Part shown: positions 58,180-64,000 of the stretch, piece after piece
Layout of the letters: every line of letters begins with the position of its first letter
How positions within the stretch are numbered: the stretch's first letter is position 1
Origin: Ehretia macrophylla
Taxonomy: Eukaryota > Streptophyta > Magnoliopsida > Boraginales > Ehretiaceae
Direction: 5' to 3'
NCBI GenBank assembly: GCA_037974665.1
Contig: CM075765.1
Location: forward strand, 14,627,501-14,691,500
Length of the DNA: 64,000 nucleotides
The notes under the pieces: generated by a model
Database searches by the model: none
Told to the model about the DNA's origin: nothing
Seen by the model: the letters and a program-made list of their open reading frames with translations, nothing else
Made by a program: the position numbers and the translations under genes

Positions 58180-60578
58180 TGTCACGCCCCAACTCGACCC
58201 CACCTACGATCAGTCAGGACGCAACGGAATTTCGGCGGCATAACGACAGTAAACAGATTTCCGAGGTTCTAAACCAACCTCATTAAACATCATACATCCA
58301 GTAATTCCTCAATACAAACAACAACATACAACACAACCATATTATACAATAAAACATCCTCGTTATACGCCTCCGTTCCAACATGACATACAATACCTCA
58401 ACTTTATCATACATTTCAAAAGTAAGTTGAGACACAACTACAATTTAACCATAGACAAAAGGAAACCGCTAAGTTAACATCATTTGGTTCATCATCTTTT
58501 CAATATCTATTAAACTAAAATACAAGACATCTACCACCATAGGATCATGGATAAGACTCAGGGACATATGAATCATCCACGAAAGGCACATTTTCCACAT
58601 TCTCCTCTTCAGGAGGCACGTACCCGAAATCTTGTGAAAGTACACCTGAAACATGCATAGATAGAGTGTGAGCTTATATACATAACCCCAGTGAGCATCG
58701 GATAGATCCAGACAGTATTCACTACGCTCCTTGGATTTAGTCCTTTGAGCAAGTAAACACACAACAACATAATAACATAAATAAAGCTATCATCACATAA
58801 CTATATAACCAATCAATAAGGATACTCTATTTGGTGTAGCTCCAAACGCCATCACGATCTCAACCGTTCTTCTTATAACTCCCCATTACTCACGCACCCG
58901 AGGTACCTCACTAGCCCCTTCCCTCCATGACATCTCCGTCATGCGAGCTGGGGGTAGCCTATGGCAGTCATGCCGTTATCAACCCGACAGCCCGACGCTG
59001 CCCGAGAGGTGGCACACACATACCAAGACTCCATATTCATCAATCATCATGCAAGCATAAATCAATCAATCAATTGGGAGATCAGCAACAAGAGTGCCCG
59101 ATTCCCGCATTCAATAATAATCAATCAATAACATCAATATAACATCAATATTAAATTAAACAACAAACAACGTAGTTAGATGACAAAGTAGGCCATCTAA
59201 CCGGACATGCATAATATACATAATTAAACCCTAAATTACTCAACAACGACTCACCATTCATCACTCGAACACTACCCAACCATCTAAGGCATCGTTCAAG
59301 AAATTAAAGAATGACAACCTAAACTTCTAAAATTCATAACTTACAATCTACTAATCCAAACATTGCCAAATCAGTTCCTATCACTCACCCATTCAACCTA
59401 CTACATTAGCCCTCTCGGAAATCCACCATAACACCTCTAAATCATGCCCGATAACCCTAAAATCCTAAGATGTCATGGCTGGATTTTCCGGATTTTCACA
59501 CAAACAATGTAATCGAAAATTCGACATTACAACAGCGCTAACACGTAATTATCAAGTATTTAGAAATCGACGGCAATCGATTTCGAGCAACGCAACTCAA
59601 TTAAATCAACTTTGAACATTTTAATCAAAATTAAATACCCGGAAAATAAAAATTATGCTATATCCGACAGAAACTCGTAGTATTAGTATATAATGATCCC
59701 TAGCATGCAAGGAGCAATAATCTAACATCAGATTACAATTCTAACGGTTCAATCTTCATTTATACGCAAAAACACAAAAATGACATTTTGAGATCTAGAA
59801 TTTTTCTCTCACCTTAGATGCGATATAAGCCTAGGAATGCGTGCTATGCGTGCCCAACAAGCAGAATCCAAGTCGGTGCGAAGTTTCACGGACAAAAACT
59901 AAGTTTTTCTTTGAAAAATTGGATTGAAAGCTTGAGTTTTCTCTTCTCTTTTTCTCTCCTCAACCTCACGGCAATGTGTGTGTGTGTGATGGTGTTTTTG
60001 TGTTGTGTGAGTGTGTGTTGAGGACATTAGCTTATAAGGTCAATTATTTAATTAAAGTCAAAGTTATTTTAATAGGTATTTTTGTGTTTTGAATGACTTT
60101 AATTGCATTTTAGTGCTCACCAAGTTAAAATTAATTATGCAACCCCCAAGATATCTCAAGTGAGTTATTTTTAGGTGACAAGAAGTTTTACATTCAAAGA
60201 ATTCCACCCGAGTCGGCTTAAAACTCGATTTTCGCAAAAGTCGGTGTAAAAACCCTAATAAATTCTTAAGCCGATTTTAAAACCATTTTCATCAAACACA
60301 GGTCTATTAAAGTCCGTGGACTAGGTCTAGAAGGGTTAAAAAGACCAGTTTCAAAATTATAGCGGACGTGTTTCGAAAACACTATTCACTGAAAATCGAC
60401 GATAAAATTTCTGACTCCGTTTTTGATGAAAATTTCATGAATGCACATTTAGCACGTATTAAGAGTATTGAAATCAAAATTATAACTTTCTAGGTCCTAT
60501 AGTACATAAACAGGTCATATGCACGCAAAACGAGGTAAAGCACGTAAAACGAGATAAGCAAGAAAGTGGGGTTTCACA
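58180..60578 (-). mobile_element. Solo LTR (2.4 kb), Tekay-like, nested in Tat
   Basis: On the plus strand it runs TGTCACGCCCC to GTTTCACA. A perfect duplication TGAAG flanks it at 58175-58179 and 60579-60583. Read on the minus strand its end GTCGAGTTGGGGCGTGACA matches the style of the Tekay-like LTRs elsewhere in the window, and a GTTTCAGGTG string sits in the equivalent late part, so I place it on the minus strand. It has no coding domains. It lies between the candidate antisense promoter and the first antisense ORF. Confidence 0.85.
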
Positions 60579-60611
60579 TGAAGTATGCAGTGAAATCTCG
60601 GAGGAGGTGGC

Positions 60612-60722
60612 CCTATTTATAGGCGCCCGTGAAATTCGCCTCGGGAAGGCCAAACGTCGCGTCTCGTCAGAACCGCCAGGTGACGTGGCAGCCATCCGTT
60701 GGGCATGCACTGCTGACGTGGC
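60612..60722 (-). promoter_or_regulatory. Candidate antisense promoter in the Tat element
   Basis: Read on the minus strand, a TATA box CTATAAATAGGG lies at 60612-60622. Upstream of it are two identical 9-mers, which on the plus strand read TGACGTGGC, at 60681-60689 and 60714-60722. These are bZIP-type (ACGT-core) sites. Before the solo LTR inserted, the box would have stood about 220 bp from the start codon of the antisense ORF at 57991. Confidence 0.55.
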
Positions 60723-60797
60723 CATCCCTACTCTATCGGGGTCGGGCACCTGCAGCTCGGGATTAGCTACTACCTCTAGATCTCGCCCACTCGATCT

Positions 60798-60815
60798 CGA
60801 CTGGGGGGGGGGAAT
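60798..60815 (+). promoter_or_regulatory. Polypurine tract of the Tat element
   Basis: A long run of G (about 60803-60812) followed by AAT stands directly before the 3' LTR. Confidence 0.75.
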
Positions 60816-61281
60816 TGACGAGGGGTTCCCGAGCTGAGCTAAATTAGCCGACCTGATCAGAGATGGGCCAATCCGCGCTCCATCAGCAGCTCGCTCAGCC
60901 CAATGATCAACCCCAGATGACTGACCCGACCCCATTAACCCCGACCTCAGTTCCAGCTGTTCCGATGGGACATAAAGCACTGATGGGACATAAAGCTGCG
61001 TCGCATTAAATGTTGTCAGACCCAAACTCAGTATAAATAGAGCTCAACCCTCCTCACTTACTCTCTCTCGTTATTAATTGCTCTCAACTACTTTGCCAGC
61101 TCGGACATATTAATCATTCGCACGCCTGAGGGGAAAATTCGGGTCGTCACCCCGCCTTTTCCTTGCCTTCTTGTGCAGGATCTGCAGCCGACCAGGAAAG
61201 TTTAGCTCGGAGTCGGATCAAAGGAGTCCAGCTCGGCCAAAGTAGCTCCCGAATCTAACTGTGAGATTTTCAACCTCGACA
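60816..61281 (+). repeat. 3' LTR of the Tat element
   Basis: Identical to 49143-49608 except for one T/C difference. It ends CCTCGACA and is followed by CTTCT. Confidence 0.95.
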
Positions 61282-61322
61282 CTTCTAATTGCAAAACCAT
61301 ACAAATAATTTACTCGTAAAGA

Positions 61323-61761
61323 CTAAGTTTTGACAACTTTTGAAATCTGCATGAAGATGAAGTCTTTCACCTCAGAGATAAGTTGTGAGGACTCTGGAAG
61401 TTCAGGGAAAACATAGAAAACATGCATCATGTTTGGGTACTCCACAAGGTAAGCTTCTTTTCCATACCTCTTTAGCCATTCATAGTACCTTTTTTGCCAA
61501 TCTTGTAGAGAATCAAAGCCACCAACCACGCACCACCAACACGGCAGGAAAATCCAATTTCGATATGTCCACGGCCCTTGGACCAGTCACATTGATGGCT
61601 TCATGGTCTCTATTCATGCCTTTTTGTGGTGGCAAAAATGCCTTCCATGCCCAATTGGTTCGTCTTGTGTTTACAAGTCGATCAATTCCAACTAATTTTA
61701 TTTCTGCCTCGGTTCGATCCTCCCCTCCAAAAAATGGTTGTATGGCTAGGACACCATTCAC
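61323..61761 (-). pseudogene. CXE18-like carboxylesterase, exon 2, frameshifted
   Basis: This exon encodes the C-terminal half of a plant class I carboxylesterase of the alpha/beta-hydrolase fold, closest in memory to Arabidopsis CXE18. It starts [20 protein letters not shown] and includes WKAFLPP and [11 protein letters not shown]. The catalytic Asp context is [10 protein letters not shown] and the catalytic His context is [13 protein letters not shown]. One extra base near 61530 shifts the frame within the VVVGG stretch, so the two halves lie in different frames. The acceptor AG is at 61763-61762. Such enzymes hydrolyse small esters in the cytosol. Together with damage in exon 1 this suggests a pseudogene. 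Confidence 0.85.
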
Positions 61762-62240
61762 CTTCAATTGAATGTAAATTATCAATAAATCAAGACATGT
61801 ACAGAATTTGATGTAACATGATACATAATTCGAGCATTATTATTATATTTTTGTACTTATGTGGCATCATCGATTTTTCACTTTATGCGGCAAATGACAT
61901 ATTTATTTACTTCGAAAGGTCACATTCCTTAGATAAGTGTGGGCTATATATACACACACATATACCATTAGTGTGTACATAATTCAAATAATAAATTATA
62001 CTAAAAAAATATTCCCTTCAATTGCATGTATATTATCAATCAATAACGTAAAAACATGTATAGAATTAGTTGTAACATGATACATAAATTCAGCATTGTT
62101 ATATGTCAATATTCATGTGGCATCATTTAATGGAATATTATTATTTATTTTCTTCAAATGGTCACATTCCTTAACATATAAGATGCCAAGTAACAAATAA
62201 GTGTGGAGGATATATATCACTAGTATACATAATTAATAAT
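61762..62240. repeat. Imperfect direct repeat in the CXE intron
   Basis: The segment beginning CTTCAATTGAATGTAAATTA (61762-61985) recurs at about 62013-62240 as CTTCAATTGCATGTATATTA. Shared landmarks in the same order are TGTAACATGATACATAA, ATGTGGCATCAT, GGTCACATTCCTTA and AAGTGTGG. The first copy includes the splice acceptor. Confidence 0.7.
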
Positions 62241-63061
62241 TTATTAAAATAATGTGCTATGTAGTAAAGTGTATAAATCACGATCTACTCTTAATTAAGC
62301 ATATGTAAAATCTGATGGCTTGGTTAATCAATGTCTGTTAACTAGTACTTATTTAGTATTCATCAAGAGACAAATCAAAATTCTAATGATCCATCCAATT
62401 TGTATAACTTGGAATATCGATTTAGAGATCCTCCATTAGATTGAGTGGGTCTTTTGCATCTTTTGTACAAATTTTTTTTAGAATGAATAGAGTCACATGT
62501 TTATTTAGTAAAAAAATGATCCATTGAAACAGTATAAAAATGAAAAACAAGATTGATTATGTTAGTTTCATAATTGTACAACTATTAGATACATGAAATA
62601 ATCTTCAAAACTAAAATTCAAGCAAAATAAACACTACATAGCTACTAATTCGAATGAAAATGAGAGATCCAAATCATAAAAAAAATCTTAGAAACTAAAC
62701 CAAAAGCAATATGATGGTACATTAAAAGTTAAAAAATGAGACTAATATCATATATATGTTTAAAATATCTGTCTTGGCTTCAAATCTACTTACATAAAAT
62801 GATTAATTCAATTTTTTTTTAAAAAACTTAGAATATTAACTTATAAATCACTATCATATCATGTTTTGCGCGTAATTGATGATTTTCAAATTTTCTTCAA
62901 AAAGGGAATTCTTTATCCCCGTGAAATCAATTTCCCCGAAATGGTTTCATTGTTCCAAAACAATATTCAACATGGCAAAACTTCAAAAGCTGAAGCAGTG
63001 GAAACAAAAGTTGTAAATTATGCAGCATAGATTGTACATCTTTATCTTTTCTTGTTTTAGA

Positions 63062-63521
63062 GGGTGAAGTGTACCAGACCCCCTTATACTTTAGCGAAAG
63101 TGCACAACACTCCCCTATAGTTCAAAAACTCCCTGAACTAGTCCCTATGTTTTTTAAAAGTGCACAACACCCCCCTATAGTTATAAAATCTGTCATATTT
63201 AACAGATTTTATAAAAAAAATGTAAATACCCTCATTTTTTTTTATTTCTCTCTTTTGTCATTTCCTCTTTTGTTTAGGCAAAAAAAAAAATAATTTGGTC
63301 AATTTATATAATTATTTAATGAATAAATTCGTTAAAAATAAAAAAAATATCACTTAACGCGTGTGAAGTACACTCTCCGTTAAATTTAACGAATTTTTTA
63401 ACTGTAGGAAGGTGTTGTGCACTTTTGAAAAACTACAAGAACTAACTCAGGGGATTTTTAAACTATAGGGGGGTGTTGTGCACTTTTGCTAAAGTACAAA
63501 AGGGTCTGATGCACTTCACCC
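63062..63521. mobile_element. Mutator-type MITE (460 bp)
   Basis: Long inverted arms of at least 120 bp start GGGTGAAGTGTACCAGACCC and, read inverted from the right end, GGGTGAAGTGCATCAGACCC. A perfect 9 bp duplication TGTTTTAGA lies at 63053-63061 and 63522-63530. A 9 bp duplication with long inverted repeats fits Mutator-like elements. Each arm holds two copies of a unit around GTGCACAACACYCCCCTATAG. No transposase is present. Confidence 0.85.
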
Positions 63522-63558
63522 TGTTTTAGATGAAAGGTTAATGAATGTGTGATCTTGC

Positions 63559-64000
63559 CTTGAGTTTTCTAAAACCAGATTTGCAGGCTCGCTTTACTAC
63601 ATGGTGTGCTAGGTTCCCTCCAGCGGAATCTCCGGTGAGATTCTGCCAACGTTCTACTCATTGTCGACAAAATTTAGTACGTCAAATCCATCGTTGTATT
63701 GACCAGGGTATTTATGCTCCGGTGCTAGACGATAATTGACAAAGATCACAATGGCTTGTATCTTCCTCGCAAAACGGCGACAAACGGCGTCGTAAGACCA
63801 GTAATCTGGGCTGAGATAAACGAAGCCACCACCGTGAAAGAAGAAAATAAGTTTGCGGGAGGCATCGACGGTGATGTCTGAAGATGTCACGCCTTTTATA
63901 AAGGTTTTGGATGTGGAAGGTGATTTAAATTCAACTAAATGGAGGAGACGTCGATTGACAGTGCCGTTGCGAAAGCGGGATACATAGGTAACGGCTGAAG
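63559..64000 (-). pseudogene. CXE18-like carboxylesterase, exon 1, partial and damaged
   Basis: The exon runs off the right edge, so the start is missing. Readable parts are RFRNGTVNRRLL, TSSDITVDASRK, the oxyanion-hole motif FFHGGGFVYLSPD (HGGG at 63825-63836), YRLAPEHKYPGQY and the nucleophile motif GDSAGGNLAHHV (63616-63633). About 15 residues expected between DASRK and the HGGG motif are missing. The stretch between NFVDNE and GDSAGG is shortened by roughly 20 residues with a frame change and a stop near 63654. All four catalytic landmarks of the family are thus visible across both exons, but the reading frame is broken at least twice. Confidence 0.85.

Larger units (their letters stand above)
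49143..61281 (+). mobile_element. Tat/Retand-type Ty3/gypsy element, young
   Basis: LTRs of 466 bp each (49143-49608 and 60816-61281) differ at one base. At 1.3e-8 changes per site per year this gives well under 0.2 million years. Flanking 5-mers are CTTAT and CTTCT. A 1762-codon gag-pol frame carries a second, archaeal-type RNase H, the mark of the Tat lineage. Antisense ORFs lie between pol and the 3' LTR. A 2.4 kb solo LTR is nested at 58180-60578. Without it the element is about 9.7 kb. GC-rich coding sequence contrasts with the AT-rich surroundings. The gag-pol frame looks whole, with perhaps one suspect catalytic position. It lies about 40 bp past the stop of the CXE18-like copy. Confidence 0.93.
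61762..63558 (-). other. Intron of the CXE18-like copy
   Basis: The intron starts GCAAG after AAG (63558-63554), a GC donor, and ends AG at 61763-61762. It holds a MULE-type MITE (63062-63521) and, near its 3' end, two imperfect copies of a segment of about 230 bp. The rest is AT-rich. Confidence 0.65.

Noticed and set aside
58469-58762. Minus-strand frame of 97 codons
   Set aside because: It is inside the nested solo LTR and has no recognised domain.
1-64000. CRISPR arrays, operons or prokaryotic signals
   Set aside because: No spaced direct-repeat arrays were seen. Introns, plant gene families and LTR elements show nuclear plant DNA.

Overview
This window is plant nuclear DNA, probably from a eudicot. 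Two host-gene remnants show this: the first exon of a UBP3/UBP4-type deubiquitinase, and a CXE18-type carboxylesterase copy. Both lie on the minus strand. Nearly everything else is mobile DNA, mostly LTR retrotransposons nested in one another. I worked from reading alone, so LTR ends and target-site duplications (TSDs) were matched by eye.

Layout. (1) 1-8725: a Copia element (477-7714, TSD AATAT) lies in what looks like intron 1 of the UBP3/4-like gene and itself holds a 2.2 kb solo LTR. The UBP exon is at 8284-8400. (2) 8726-13783: a second Copia element (TSD AATAT) about 325 bp upstream of that start codon, with an internal 770 bp direct repeat that includes part of an LTR. (3) 13796-22253: a minus-strand LINE 3' part split by two insertions of a Tekay-like gypsy family. 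One is a block of LTRs around a non-coding core (14459-19335); the other is a solo LTR (19559-22045, TSD ACTGG). (4) about 22540-47666: an old, decayed Copia element holding a hAT-like MITE (23798-24620) and a long solo LTR (24830-44867, TSD CTCTC). That solo LTR holds an Athila element (25442-43386, TSD ACATG), which in turn holds a non-autonomous Tekay-like element (32036-36839, TSD TAAGG). (5) 47667-49142: intergenic DNA with a LINE tail and a tRNA-Pro-like SINE with a 17 bp TSD. (6) 49143-61281: a young Tat/Retand-type gypsy element with a 1762-codon gag-pol frame, antisense ORFs, a candidate antisense promoter and a nested minus-strand solo LTR (58180-60578, TSD TGAAG). (7) 61282-64000: the CXE18-like gene copy, damaged, with a Mutator-type MITE in its intron.

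No host pathway is shown here. The window is a layered record of insertions. Nesting gives a relative order: old Copia, then long solo LTR, then Athila, then Tekay-like element. LTR identity gives rough ages: the Tat element has one LTR difference in 466 bp and is very young, while the first Copia has about 9 in 253 bp.
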